In this document: positions 54,117 to 63,972 of the stretch, one piece after another
How the letters are laid out: each line of letters starts with the position of its first letter
Numbering within the stretch: the first letter of the stretch is position 1
Assembly (NCBI RefSeq): GCF_019443985.1
Contig: NZ_CP049303.1
Coordinates: forward strand, 2,170,001 to 2,234,000
Reading direction: 5' to 3'
DNA from: Liquorilactobacillus hordei DSM 19519
Lineage (GTDB): Bacteria > Bacillota > Bacilli > Lactobacillales > Lactobacillaceae
DNA length: 64,000 nucleotides
Program-made: the position numbers and the translations under genes
The notes under the pieces: model-generated
Seen by the model: the letters and a program-made list of their open reading frames with translations, nothing else
Databases searched by the model: none
Told to the model about the DNA's origin: nothing

Positions 54117-54226
54117 TTCCAATCCCTCTTTCAACAATTTACAGATTAATCATACTAATTATTACCCATAAAATAAAATTATGATTTATTATATTAATAT
54201 AAGTAATAGTTATGTAGGAGGTTCTA

Positions 54227-55114
54227 ATGATTTCACAAGAATATCAGACGTTTTTAGTCCTTAGCCAAACACTCTCATACACAAAAACGGCCCAACAACT
54301 TTTCATCTCACAACCTGCTGTGACACAACAAATTCAGCGCCTAGAAAACAGCCTTAATTTAAAATTAGTTATTTATAAGCGACCAAATTTAACATTAACA
54401 ACTGCAGGCAAGCAACTCGCAGCTTTTTTAACTCGTGCACACGCACAAGCCATTAAAGTATTAAGTAATCTGCAAAATGACAATCAAAAACGTGAAATCT
54501 CATTTGGTATTACACGTTCATTAGGTGAAGTTATTGGCAAAAAGATGATTTCAATTATGTTAGACAAAGCTGATTTCACTACAATAAAGTGCCTTGCTGG
54601 AAATACCGCAAGTATTTTATCGCAGATTGACAACGGAACAATCGACTTTGGTATTGTCGAAGGAAACTTCGAGAAGCACAATTTTTCATACCATATCATT
54701 AGAAACGAACCCTTTGTACCTATTGTCAGTGCTACTCATCCATTAGCACGAAAACAAAGAGTAACTTGGAACGAATTGTTATCATATCCCCTAATCATAA
54801 GGGAAGAAGGTTCTGGATCACGGGAAATCTTGACTTCTCTTGCTCAAAAGGAAAATATAAGTCTTACTGATTTTTCTCAACTATTGACAATCTCCGAACC
54901 AACATTACTACGCCTTCTCGTCAAAGACGGAGCAGGAGTTAGCTTCTTATACAGAATTTTAGTAGAAAATGATTTAAAAAAAGGAGTTCTTAAACAATTG
55001 CCATTGCAACGTGGAGTGGTCGAGCATGAACTTTACTTTGTTTATGCTAAAGAAAGTTTTTTTGCTTCCGATTATGAGAAATGGTTTCACTCACTTGAGC
55101 AACTAAATAATTAA
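54227..55114 (+). CDS. LysR-family transcriptional regulator
   Basis: A 295-aa LysR protein: winged helix 1-60 (LSYTKTAQQLFISQPAVTQQIQRLE), linker helix, and a periplasmic-binding-like effector domain (88-290). It resembles CysL/YeiE-type regulators. ATG at 54227 follows TGTAGGAGGTTCTA. The 110-bp gap to the divergent YeiH-type gene should hold the shared operator. Confidence 0.9.
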   Translation: MISQEYQTFLVLSQTLSYTKTAQQLFISQPAVTQQIQRLENSLNLKLVIYKRPNLTLTTAGKQLAAFLTRAHAQAIKVLSNLQNDNQKREISFGITRSLGEVIGKKMISIMLDKADFTTIKCLAGNTASILSQIDNGTIDFGIVEGNFEKHNFSYHIIRNEPFVPIVSATHPLARKQRVTWNELLSYPLIIREEGSGSREILTSLAQKENISLTDFSQLLTISEPTLLRLLVKDGAGVSFLYRILVENDLKKGVLKQLPLQRGVVEHELYFVYAKESFFASDYEKWFHSLEQLNN

Positions 55115-55232
55115 GTATTTGTAAATATTCTAAAAATCAGATTATATTTTATATAAACCTATCATTATTTTCTCGTTCAATATGATATTCTGACTCAAAG
55201 GGATTTAATTCATTGTATAGTTAGGGGAAATT

Positions 55233-56099
55233 ATGATGAAACGCAAATTATTATTTGCCATTATAATAATATTACTTGGATGTACTTCAAGTTGGGGTGT
55301 CGTTCATGGTGCCTCCACAAAAAAAGCAGGTTTCAAAAAAACTGATATACCTACTTTCTTCATCCATGGCTACGGTAGCAGTTACCGTGCCGAAAGATAT
55401 ATGGTAAATTCTGCAACTGAAAATGGGGTTACCAATACTGTTGTTCGCGCAAATGTACGACGCAACGGCTCAATCCGTATACTACATAGTTCTCGCTGGA
55501 CAAATCAAAGTTACAACCCATTAATAGAAGTTAATTTTATCGCCAATCATAATCGCAACTATCCTCGTTATGCTTTTTGGTTTGGCAAAGTTTTAAAACA
55601 ACTTCAATCCCAGCATCACTTTACAAAGTATAATGTTGTCGCTCATTCATTAGGTAATCTTGACTTAATGTATTATTTACTTGGTCACGAAAAAAAGACT
55701 GCCCAATTAGTACACCAAGTTGACATTGCGGGGCCATTTGACGGTTCAAATATTGATGGTTTTCGCTTTCCCGATAATAAGTTAGCTGCTGATAGTCGTC
55801 CACAAAAAATGAGTGATTTCTATCACTTCTTCTTGAATCGAAAAGAAAATTATCCAATTAATCAGGTTCATGTACTCAACATCTATGGAAACCTGGACAA
55901 CGGATCAAACTCAGATGGTCGTGTTAGTACCACATCTGCTCGTTCACTTAAATATCTAATCGGTAACCGTGCAAAAAGCTATCACCAAGTGGAATTTAAA
56001 GGCTGGGATGCTCAACATCATATGCTCCGACAAAATCCCCAAGTGAGCCAAAAGATAATCAAGTTTGTTTGGGGAAGGGATAATGATAGAGCATCATAA
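55233..56099 (+). CDS. secreted alpha/beta hydrolase, DUF915 family
   Basis: A 288-aa exported hydrolase common in lactobacilli. Signal peptide (residues 1-27); LLGC at 14-17 might be a weak lipobox, but cleavage after VVHGA is equally possible. The hydrolase domain has oxyanion motif FIHGYGSSYRAE, nucleophile in VVAHSLGNLDLM, an aspartate in NIYGNLDNGSNSDG and histidine in WDAQHHML. The substrate is unknown. The terminator behind it has a 22-bp perfect stem. Confidence 0.88.
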   Translation: MMKRKLLFAIIIILLGCTSSWGVVHGASTKKAGFKKTDIPTFFIHGYGSSYRAERYMVNSATENGVTNTVVRANVRRNGSIRILHSSRWTNQSYNPLIEVNFIANHNRNYPRYAFWFGKVLKQLQSQHHFTKYNVVAHSLGNLDLMYYLLGHEKKTAQLVHQVDIAGPFDGSNIDGFRFPDNKLAADSRPQKMSDFYHFFLNRKENYPINQVHVLNIYGNLDNGSNSDGRVSTTSARSLKYLIGNRAKSYHQVEFKGWDAQHHMLRQNPQVSQKIIKFVWGRDNDRAS

Positions 56100-56140
56100 A
56101 TTTAGTTAGTTTAAAAAAACTAAACCATTGGTTTACCAAA

Positions 56141-56195
56141 ATAGAGGAGAATAGTGAAAATTGTTTTTTAATTTTCACTATTCTCCTCTATTTGT
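56141..56195. terminator. strong bidirectional hairpin after the DUF915 gene
   Basis: Positions 56141-56162 and 56170-56191 are perfectly complementary over 22 bp around the loop GTTTTTT. The arms are AT-rich outside and end in short T runs on both strands, fitting a terminator for the converging genes. Confidence 0.75.
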
Positions 56196-56280
56196 TTATA
56201 AAAAAGATATAATGCTGTAAATTCTTTTTTGAGTATAGTTGTAAAATTTACTTTTGCTAAATCGAATAATATATCACTTT

Positions 56281-58791
56281 CTACTTATCAATAAAAATAA
56301 AATCCTTGAGCAGTTGGTAAAGCAACTCTATCTCATAATTTTGAACCTTAATATTGAATTTTTGTTCCACCGGTTGAAAGATTCCTTTAGATAAAGAAAT
56401 AAAATCTTTCTTCCTAGGAGTTAACGATGCTTCTTGGAATGAATTCTCTGAAACTGTTGTACTTACAAGCATTCGTTCAATCATAAGTGATAAATGCATA
56501 TATAGATTTAATTTCAGTCTTGGTTCAAATTTTACGTTATAAAAATTCTCATAATGAGATACAATGTCTTGACTTTCTTGGATCACAACATCTGGATTTA
56601 AAATTTGCAAACGCCCACGGATTCCTTCAATTGATAAAAAGCGTAATAAGCGTTCAATCAGTAAATTACTAGATTTTTGAGTTTCTCCCGTTTGAAGTAG
56701 AATTGTTTCTAATTTTAATGAAACTGATTTGTCAAAAATATTATAAATGTTAATAATATCAATCCCCATATCACCGCTAACATCTGTAGTAGTTAAGATC
56801 AACTGTGTATTTGAAAAAAATTGACGATCATTATTTTTTAACAACGCATGCAGGTGCTTGTAATCAATGGCAATTACCTCTAATGATAGGGAAAGTGTTT
56901 CCTCAATCAATTTTTTTAATTCTTCCGAAAGACCTACTCCTGACATACATGAAACAATAATGTTTTTTCGATTCGATAATCCCTCATAGTATTGTGTATC
57001 TGTAGTTGAACTATATTTTTGGCTAGCATCTGCGATTGATTGGAAAAGTTCATTGCGTTGAATTCGCAAACCAATATCAAGTGCCATTGAAGTTGTAACA
57101 TTATTAACAACTAAAAGTTCCTGATCGGATACTTTTTTTATTTCCCTGAACATTTCCCTTAGAGAACCCATATCAAACAAAATAATATTGCCTTTCGGAG
57201 AAGAACCTTGATCAACTAAGTAATCACGCACGTATGCATTTATCCTATTAATGGAAACATCAATAGGCATATCAAAAGCCTCAAAAAAATAGTTACCACA
57301 AAGTGTGTTGACGACCTGTTGAATACTGGATGCTGTGTGTTCTCCATGCGTAAGTAAAATTGCATTGTAGTGTACTGATTCAATCTTCTCTGAACACTGA
57401 ACCATCAATACGAAAAATGGTAGATAATAATATGCACTTTTTATATTTTGAGGGGCTATTTTGTTAAGTAGTTGTTTAAATAGATAATGACTGCGCGGAT
57501 ATCGTTTTTTTATCTCAACTTGAAGTTTAGGTACAGATTCTGTAATTGGTAGATTATCACCACATAGACTAGCGAAGACAAAAGCAAGTGCAACATAGCG
57601 CCAAAAGTTGTCATCATCTTGAAAAGTAACTCCATATTGATGTGTAATAGCTTCCTGCGAAGATTGGCGAATTGTTTGAGAAAGTGCTGTTAAGAGAGAT
57701 TCGCTAACAGTAGTATCAACCTGATTAAGCACTTTAAGCACTAAGAAGTTTTGCTCAGTGATAGTTTCCCCTGCGAGGAGTGATTCTGAAAGTTCTTTAA
57801 GTAAGTTAGTTGCTGTTGGCCCAAGCTGTAATGCACTAGTCACTAATGAAGTGATTCTCGTTTCTAGTAATTCACGATTTGGTGTTATACAAATTGCATT
57901 TTCATCGGCCTTACTAATTACTAATTGCTTAATATTAGGTGCTTTTGCGTATGCCTCTGCACACAATAACTGTATTCGATTGTTAAGTTCACTGATACTA
58001 CCAACATTGGTGAATTTAGCCAACTTAATCAGTAAACGCGGTGAAATTACAATATCCTTACCTATTTTGTTAGCTTGCCGCTGTAAAAATAATCCTACAA
58101 ATGTAATTCTTTCATCGAGTGGACGTTCATTGAGCAAACTCAAGCGAATTTGTACTAAAGCACAATTAAAATCAATATAATTTGTATTATTTAGGTCTGT
58201 GATTGCTGAAAAAATAAAGCGAATATTTGTTTTTTCTTGTTGATTAGCAAGCATAAAGAGTTCGTGCTGTTTTTCAGAATGCAGTACTTGCAAATTTTTG
58301 ATATATAAAAATCCCGCTTGTTCCTTTTTGCCAATGCTTTGTACTTCTCTTTGCAATAAGTTGAATTTATTTTTATATTTACCACAATCAATTATTTTAA
58401 AAACTGCTTCTTGGGTAAAAATACCACGTTGGATTGCTTCCTTGAAGATACCTTGGGCAAGCGACAGTTTTCCAGTACCATGAGCACCTATGATTAAAAT
58501 AGGAAGTCCATGGCCTGGATAAACAATTGCTTCTATAGCATGATTTATATCCTCTCGTAAACTGCCACGAAACCCTATCAATTCATCAAAAGCAGATTCA
58601 TCCCTCTTAATTTGCCAGTACACAGGACGGCTCCCTGTTTTTAAGAGCTTTCCTTGTTTTTCTAGCTTGGATAAGTAACTACTTGTCACGCCTCGTGTCA
58701 GACCAACAGTATCAGCAGCCTGTTTGGTTGTAATACGTTCATCAGGAAATTGTTGCGCAATTGCTGCGTAAAGTTTTTCTATAGCATTCAA
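56281..58791 (-). CDS. LevR-type PTS-controlled transcriptional regulator
   Basis: An 836-aa regulator. N-terminal winged helix (1-65), AAA+ domain (70-310) with Walker A IGAHGTGKLSLAQ, first PRD (about 315-450), EIIA-Man-like domain with phosphohistidine candidate LTHGEHTAS (about 481), EIIB-like segment VSCMSGVGLSEELKK (Cys about 615) and second PRD with LYMHLSLMIERML (about 765). The GAFTGA loop that contacts sigma-54 is absent, and I see no -24/-12 promoter before the divergent PTS genes. It probably controls that mannose-family PTS operon, but the mechanism may not use sigma-54. Confidence 0.85.
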   Translation of the reverse strand: MNAIEKLYAAIAQQFPDERITTKQAADTVGLTRGVTSSYLSKLEKQGKLLKTGSRPVYWQIKRDESAFDELIGFRGSLREDINHAIEAIVYPGHGLPILIIGAHGTGKLSLAQGIFKEAIQRGIFTQEAVFKIIDCGKYKNKFNLLQREVQSIGKKEQAGFLYIKNLQVLHSEKQHELFMLANQQEKTNIRFIFSAITDLNNTNYIDFNCALVQIRLSLLNERPLDERITFVGLFLQRQANKIGKDIVISPRLLIKLAKFTNVGSISELNNRIQLLCAEAYAKAPNIKQLVISKADENAICITPNRELLETRITSLVTSALQLGPTATNLLKELSESLLAGETITEQNFLVLKVLNQVDTTVSESLLTALSQTIRQSSQEAITHQYGVTFQDDDNFWRYVALAFVFASLCGDNLPITESVPKLQVEIKKRYPRSHYLFKQLLNKIAPQNIKSAYYYLPFFVLMVQCSEKIESVHYNAILLTHGEHTASSIQQVVNTLCGNYFFEAFDMPIDVSINRINAYVRDYLVDQGSSPKGNIILFDMGSLREMFREIKKVSDQELLVVNNVTTSMALDIGLRIQRNELFQSIADASQKYSSTTDTQYYEGLSNRKNIIVSCMSGVGLSEELKKLIEETLSLSLEVIAIDYKHLHALLKNNDRQFFSNTQLILTTTDVSGDMGIDIINIYNIFDKSVSLKLETILLQTGETQKSSNLLIERLLRFLSIEGIRGRLQILNPDVVIQESQDIVSHYENFYNVKFEPRLKLNLYMHLSLMIERMLVSTTVSENSFQEASLTPRKKDFISLSKGIFQPVEQKFNIKVQNYEIELLYQLLKDFIFIDK

Positions 58792-58866
58792 AAAAATCCC
58801 TCCTTAAGCACTATCAATCATAATTAAGCACAACATTCAAGTGACTTTTCAATGGTATATGCTTAA

Positions 58867-58889
58867 TATAATAAGTGTAAGCGGTATCT
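58867..58889 (+). promoter_or_regulatory. possible -10 box and cre site of the mannose-family PTS operon
   Basis: TATAAT lies at 58867-58872 and TGTAAGCGGTATCT at 58876-58889, which matches the cre consensus with one mismatch. A cre directly behind the -10 box would allow CcpA to block transcription. No clear -35 box was found. The leader to the first gene is long (about 180 bp) and includes AAAGGAGGTGC at 58940, not followed by a useful frame. Confidence 0.45.
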
Positions 58890-59068
58890 TAATTTAAGTC
58901 TAGACAAATCTAAGAAATAGTTTACAAATTCTCATAACGAAAGGAGGTGCTTCCTTCACGATGACTAGTATCAATTGCGTAAAAAATAATTACACACCAT
59001 TGATAATCAATCATCGGTTTCTGTAAAGCTATATCGATTATGATTTTACGGAAGAGGAAGAGATTAAA

Positions 59069-59503
59069 ATGAAATATTTATTATTGGTTAGTCATGGTGA
59101 TTTTTCAAACGGATTGAAACAGACTTTGAGTATGTTCGCGGGAGAAACTATTAATTCAGTTATTGCCGTTGGGCTAAAGCCTGATGAAACTAGTACAACT
59201 TTAGAACATCACTTCGAGACAATTTTAGAAAAACTTCCAACTGATGCTCAATTTATCGTTCTAGCAGATATTATAGGTGGTAGCCCACTTACAACCGTTT
59301 GTAACACTTTGAACAAATATAACAAATTGCAAGATAGCTTCATAATTGGCGGTATGAACTTCTCCATGGCACTAACTGCCTTGATGTCAAAAGACACAAT
59401 GGATGAGGAAGAATTAAAAGCAAAAATAATGTCAGAATCAAAAGGTGCAATTAAGTTTTTGGATATAGCTGTTGCATCTGAAACTTCTGATGATGATATT
59501 TAA
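59069..59503 (+). CDS. mannose/fructose-family PTS EIIA component
   Basis: A 144-aa cytoplasmic EIIA of the mannose family. The phosphorylated histidine is His9 in LLVSHGDFSNGL; VLADIIGGSPLTT is the second signature. It passes phosphate from HPr to the EIIB encoded next. First gene of a four-component operon (EIIA-EIIB-EIIC-EIID) divergent from the LevR-type regulator, as in the lev operon of Bacillus. Confidence 0.93.
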   Translation: MKYLLLVSHGDFSNGLKQTLSMFAGETINSVIAVGLKPDETSTTLEHHFETILEKLPTDAQFIVLADIIGGSPLTTVCNTLNKYNKLQDSFIIGGMNFSMALTALMSKDTMDEEELKAKIMSESKGAIKFLDIAVASETSDDDI

Positions 59504-59517
59504 AGGGGGATATTATA

Positions 59518-60012
59518 ATGTCAATTTCTTTTGTGCGTATTGATGATCGAATGATTCATGGACTTATCACAGTCCGTTGGGGCAAAGAATATCCGTGTGA
59601 CGGAATTATTGCCGTAAATGATAAAGCTGCCAATAACCCTGTTTTAGCAGGTGCCTACAAAGCTGCTTCTGACAAAAAAACATTTGTTTGGACACTTGAG
59701 CATTTTGAACAGGTCAAGGATAAAGTTTTGAATTCTAAAACCAAGTATTTCTTGATTACTAAAAATCCACAAGATATGAAGAAAATCTTAGTTGATTTCA
59801 ACTTTCAACCAAGTGACATAAAAACTGTTATCGTGGGTCCTGGTAACGATCGAGACAATGCAATAAAGCTTGGAGATAACCAGTCCTTTACTCAAGAAGA
59901 AGGAACGGCTTTTGAAGCAATTGAGAAAAAAGGTTACAAGGTAGATTTTGCACTGTTACCTGATCAACGATTAGGTAGTTGGGATAAATTCAAGTCAAAA
60001 TTTGGTTATTAG
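59518..60012 (+). CDS. mannose/fructose-family PTS EIIB component
   Basis: A 164-aa EIIB with active-site histidine in RIDDRMIHGLITVRW (His14) and the family end DQRLGSWDKFKSKF. It transfers phosphate to the sugar at the EIIC/EIID pore. AAAGGGGGATATTATA precedes the ATG. Separate EIIA and EIIB genes are the lev type rather than the fused manX type. Confidence 0.93.
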   Translation: MSISFVRIDDRMIHGLITVRWGKEYPCDGIIAVNDKAANNPVLAGAYKAASDKKTFVWTLEHFEQVKDKVLNSKTKYFLITKNPQDMKKILVDFNFQPSDIKTVIVGPGNDRDNAIKLGDNQSFTQEEGTAFEAIEKKGYKVDFALLPDQRLGSWDKFKSKFGY

Positions 60013-60036
60013 ATTTAAAAAAGAGGGGGATTTAAA

Positions 60037-60891
60037 ATGACAATTAGTTGGATTCAAGCAGCACTTTTAGGACTGTTTGCTTGCTTATGTTCTAACTCAT
60101 GTATGGCTGGCCAAGCGGTCGGTAATTATACAATCGGTCGTCCATTAGTTGGTGGCCTTATCTGTGGTCTTATTTTAGGTGATCTTCAGTTAGGAATTGC
60201 CTGTGGTGTTGCTATGCAGTTAGTTTATATTGCACTCGTTACACCAGGTGGAACGGTTTCTGCTGATGTTCGTGCAATTTCTTATATTGGTATTCCATTA
60301 GCTATGGTTGCTATTGCTTCACAGGGGTTAAATCCACTTGGTGGTAGTGCAGCTAACCTTGCTAAATCAGTCGGAACATTAGTTGGAACTGTTGGTACAG
60401 TTCTCTATTATGCTGTTGCTACTATGAACTTGGTTTGGCAATCATTCGGATGGAAAGATGTTCATAATGGGAAACTTAATAAATTAACGGCTGTTAACTT
60501 CGGTTGGCCTTGGATTTCTCACGCTATATTCTCATTCTTACCAACAATGCTTCTTACCTACTATGGTGCTACTGCTGTAACAGCCCTAAGAAATGCTTTG
60601 CCTATGGATGGCGTTGCTATGAAAACATTATTCACAGTTGGTGGCATGCTACCATGTGTCGGAATCGCAATTTTACTTCGCCAAATTATAGGTCGGACAG
60701 CTGATTTTATTCCTTTCCTTGTAGGTTTTACATTAGCAGCTTCACTAGGTCTTAATTTAGTTTCAGTCACAGTCGTTTCATTGCTGTTTGCAGTTATCAT
60801 GTATGAAGTTGAAATGTCTAAAGGTGACAAACAAAACAACAGTGTAGTTCCTGAAGGTCCAAATAATGATGACGACGAGGAGGATATTTGA
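60037..60891 (+). CDS. mannose/fructose-family PTS EIIC component
   Basis: A 284-aa polytopic subunit of the sugar channel, with GRPLVGGLICGLILGDLQ and AMQLVYIALVTPGGTVSADV. It is very hydrophobic until a charged acidic tail (GPNNDDDEEDI). Its stop codon overlaps the ribosome-site region of the EIID gene. Sugar specificity (mannose, fructose, sorbose or other) cannot be deduced by eye. Confidence 0.93.
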   Translation: MTISWIQAALLGLFACLCSNSCMAGQAVGNYTIGRPLVGGLICGLILGDLQLGIACGVAMQLVYIALVTPGGTVSADVRAISYIGIPLAMVAIASQGLNPLGGSAANLAKSVGTLVGTVGTVLYYAVATMNLVWQSFGWKDVHNGKLNKLTAVNFGWPWISHAIFSFLPTMLLTYYGATAVTALRNALPMDGVAMKTLFTVGGMLPCVGIAILLRQIIGRTADFIPFLVGFTLAASLGLNLVSVTVVSLLFAVIMYEVEMSKGDKQNNSVVPEGPNNDDDEEDI

Positions 60892-60893
60892 TT

Positions 60894-61739
60894 ATGGAAA
60901 ATACTAATAACACAAAAAAACTTGATAACAAAACCCTGACAAAATCTTTTCATCGCTGGTTTTGGGGCGCGTTAACATGTTTCTCACAAGAACATATGCA
61001 GACATTTGGTTATATGGCATCAATGTTGCCAATTCTCAAGAAACTGTATCCAAAACATGAAGATCAAGTTAAAGCAATTAAGGCATATACAGCATTTTTC
61101 AATACTAATCCAATGTTAGGAACCGTAATTGTCGGCATTACAGCAAGTATGGAACAAGCACGTGCCAATGGTAAAGAAATTGATGGTGAAACCATTAATG
61201 ATATGCGTGCTGGACTCATGGGACCAATTGCCGGAATTGGTGATTCTTTGATTGATGGAACTCTTATTCCTATTCTCTTAGGTATTTCTCTAGGTATGTC
61301 AACCGGGGGTTCACCACTTGGTGCAATCTTCTACATCGTTGCATGGGTATTAATCGCCTACTTCGGACAACGTTTCCTATATTTCCGTGGTTATCGTTTT
61401 GGAGATCAAGCCGTTAGTTTCTTAGTTGGTAAACAAGGAGCTGCTATCCGCCGTGCAATCGGAATTGTTGGTAGTATGGTTGTTGGTGGTGTTCTAGCTT
61501 CATGGGTAAACGTTACAACTTCACTTAAATTACATGGAGCAAATGGCAAAGTTTTCCTTAATCTTCAGAACAAATTAGACAGTATCTATCCTGGATTGTT
61601 AACAGTTATCGTAACTCTATTCTGCTGGTGGTTAATGACAAAGAAACATGTATCTGCTATTTGGACAATGGTACTTCTCGTAGTAATTTCACTTATTGGT
61701 GTTCTACTTGGTTTCTTCAATCCTGGTCTCTCATACTAA
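60894..61739 (+). CDS. mannose/fructose-family PTS EIID component
   Basis: A 281-aa EIID subunit that completes the membrane complex. ATG 60894 is chosen with GAGGAGG upstream. Signatures are SFHRWFWGALTCFSQEHMQ, GLMGPIAGIGDSLIDGTLIP and the C-terminal membrane segments. It belongs to the operon beginning at 59069. Confidence 0.93.
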   Translation: MENTNNTKKLDNKTLTKSFHRWFWGALTCFSQEHMQTFGYMASMLPILKKLYPKHEDQVKAIKAYTAFFNTNPMLGTVIVGITASMEQARANGKEIDGETINDMRAGLMGPIAGIGDSLIDGTLIPILLGISLGMSTGGSPLGAIFYIVAWVLIAYFGQRFLYFRGYRFGDQAVSFLVGKQGAAIRRAIGIVGSMVVGGVLASWVNVTTSLKLHGANGKVFLNLQNKLDSIYPGLLTVIVTLFCWWLMTKKHVSAIWTMVLLVVISLIGVLLGFFNPGLSY

Positions 61740-61769
61740 AAATAGTCAATAATAAGGGGGAAAGTAAAA

Positions 61770-62111
61770 ATGACAATTCAAGAAATGAAAAAAGGATATG
61801 AGGAAGAGGTTGCATATCAGAAGCATATGCTTAAAAATTTAGGTTACTGGTTTCAGCTTTGGACTACTATCAGTGGTCTTGGAATCGTCGTAATTTACTT
61901 TTTCCATCACCAAAATTTTTGGCTTAATATACTTGGAATCTCCTTGTTTGTAATGGGTGCTCTGGGAATGCTGATATTTGGGTATGCAGGATGGAAAGGT
62001 CAACAAAATATTCATGCACTTATCCATGATTTTGATCAAAAACTTGAGTATTTCTATAAGACACATAAAAATACTGTAAGTTCGAATAGAGAAAAGATTA
62101 AACATTCATAA
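61770..62111 (+). CDS. small membrane protein at the end of the PTS operon
   Basis: A 113-aa protein with two membrane segments (about 27-47 and 50-72) and charged ends. AAGGGGGAAAGTAAAA precedes the ATG, 30 bp after EIID, so it is in the operon. It is not the DUF956/ManO protein often found there, and I recognise no family. An IS1182-like element begins 34 bp below its stop. Confidence 0.7.
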   Translation: MTIQEMKKGYEEEVAYQKHMLKNLGYWFQLWTTISGLGIVVIYFFHHQNFWLNILGISLFVMGALGMLIFGYAGWKGQQNIHALIHDFDQKLEYFYKTHKNTVSSNREKIKHS

Positions 62112-62144
62112 TGTTTTCTCGTTAACGAATCAATAATAAAAAAA

Positions 62145-63930
62145 GGGGCTGTGCCATAAGTCCTAAGTGAAAGAGCTTCACCAGAGAAAGTAATGATTTT
62201 TCTGGTGAAGCTCTTTTGGTATAATTAAAAATAAAAAAGCACCGGTTGCAGCCAGCACCTTTACAAACAATACCCCTATAGAAAGGATAATCAAAATGTA
62301 CGATAATTATAACATAAATCTGACTGTACTTAGTATCAAAACTGACTGGGAACCAAAAGAAAATCATCCTGCACGGATGATTAATCAAATAGTTGAAGAC
62401 CTTAAAATTAAAGATCCCTACATCTTTGGACGTCCGCGTAAGTATGATCTGCGTGTACTTTTAAAATTAATTTTGTTTGCGTACACAAAAGGTATCTTCA
62501 GTAGTCGTCGTATTAATACCTTGGCAGAAGAGAATTTGGCAGCCCGCTGGCTGACGCAAGAACAAGTTCCAGCCTACCGAACAATTTGTCGTTTTAGAAT
62601 TTCAGATGAAGTTGAGAACTTGATCAATCAATGCATTCAAAAACTAACCAAATATCTAAAGCAAAATAACTTTATTGATGAGGTTACTTTTATTGATGGA
62701 ACTAAAATTTTGGCTGATGCCAATAAGTATAGTTTTGTTTGGCGTAAGAATACTGTTCGTTTTGACAAGCTTAATCGCTCTGCGATTATATCCCTTCTGA
62801 AAGAATTAAATGAAGCTAAGTTTAAATGCCAGCTCCCAGTAGAGACAGATCTTACTTTAGAAATGCTTGATGAAATTATCTTGCGGTTAGAGAATAACTT
62901 GAAAGATCTGAATAAAAAGATTGAAAAGGAGCACACCTCTCCAAACCCAGACGTCGAGAACTGAAATCGTTAAAACGAAAACTTAAGTTACGCCAAACTA
63001 AGTTATTGGAATATAAAATACAAACTGGAATTTATGGTAAACGAAATAGTTATTCGAAAACAGACCATGATGCGACTTTTATGCGTGTTAAAGAAGATTC
63101 AATGTTCAACGGACAGCTAAAACCGGCTTATAATCTACAAATCGCCACGAGTAAACAATTTGTAACTGCCTTTGGCATTTTTCAAAATCCAGGAGATACC
63201 AAAACATTAATTCCCTTTTTACAGCAGCAACAAGCAGCTGGAACTTTAGGTAAGTATATTGTGGCCGATGCAGGATACGGTTCAGAATCAAATTATCGAT
63301 ACTTTGAAGATGAATTACCTGAACATACAGCGTTGATTCCGTATGGGACAATGTTGAAAGAAAATAGTCGCAAATGGCAAAGCGATGACCGTAAGGTCAT
63401 GAATTGGACATATCACCCTAAAGATGATTATTTTATTGATCCGCAAGGAGTTAGATTTAGTTTTTATACTTACCGTAAGCGCAAAGACAAGTACGGGTTT
63501 GTACGTGAATTTAAAGAGTATAAGGCAAACAAATATGATAATGATTTTCAAATTGACCACCGAGCGTTCACTAAAAGCGGAAATCTTCGCAAAATAAGTA
63601 TTAATGACGCTTGGGAGTACTTCAAAAGCTAAGGAACGCAAGTTGCTTTCAAATCACCAAACTGGTTCAATTTATGGACGACGTAAAATAGATGTCGAAT
63701 CAGTTTTTGGTGGATTGAAGGCTTGTTTGGGTTTTAAAAGATTTTCGGTTAGAGGTCTTGAGAAGGTAAAAAAGGAAGCTGGAATTGCCTTGATGGCAAT
63801 GAACATTAGAAAATTGGTGGCAAAGGTTACCAACTATAACTGTTCTATAAACAAAAAGAAGAGATTAGCGAAAATCAAAGAACGATTTTCACTAATCTCT
63901 TCTATTTTGAAGGACTTATGGCACAGCCCC
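62145..63930 (+). mobile_element. IS1182-like insertion sequence (about 1.79 kb), transposase broken
   Basis: Terminal inverted repeats GGGGCTGTGCCATAAGTCCT are perfect over 20 bp at both ends. Inside each end is a strong hairpin (arms AAAGAGCTTCACCAGA at 62168-62216; AGAGATTAG and CTAATCTCT near 63860-63902), likely shielding the transposase from outside transcription. The flanks are A- and T-runs, so a target duplication cannot be read. Confidence 0.85.
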
Positions 63931-63972
63931 TTTTTTCTTTATTCTAAAAAGGAGGAATTTAAAATGACTTAA
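62296..63972 (+). pseudogene. IS1182-family transposase with two frameshifts
   Basis: Three consecutive pieces make one transposase of about 550 residues: 62296-62964 (DUF772-type N-terminus with GRPRKYDLRVLLKLILFAY, and TFIDGTKILADANKYSF), 63006-63632 (NSYSKTDHDATFMRVKED, GQLKPAYNLQIA, VADAGYGSE) and 63604-63972 (GRRKIDVESVFGGLKACLGFKRF). The first break lies near 62948 (SPNP should continue as RRELKSLKRK). The second is an extra A in AAAA at 63627-63630. The true stop of the last piece extends past the IS end. The element is probably immobile unless helped by another copy. Confidence 0.85.

Noticed and set aside
58792..59068. Sigma-54 promoter before the mannose-family PTS operon
   Set aside because: No GG-N10-GC pair with proper context was found; ATGGTATATGC has the wrong spacing.
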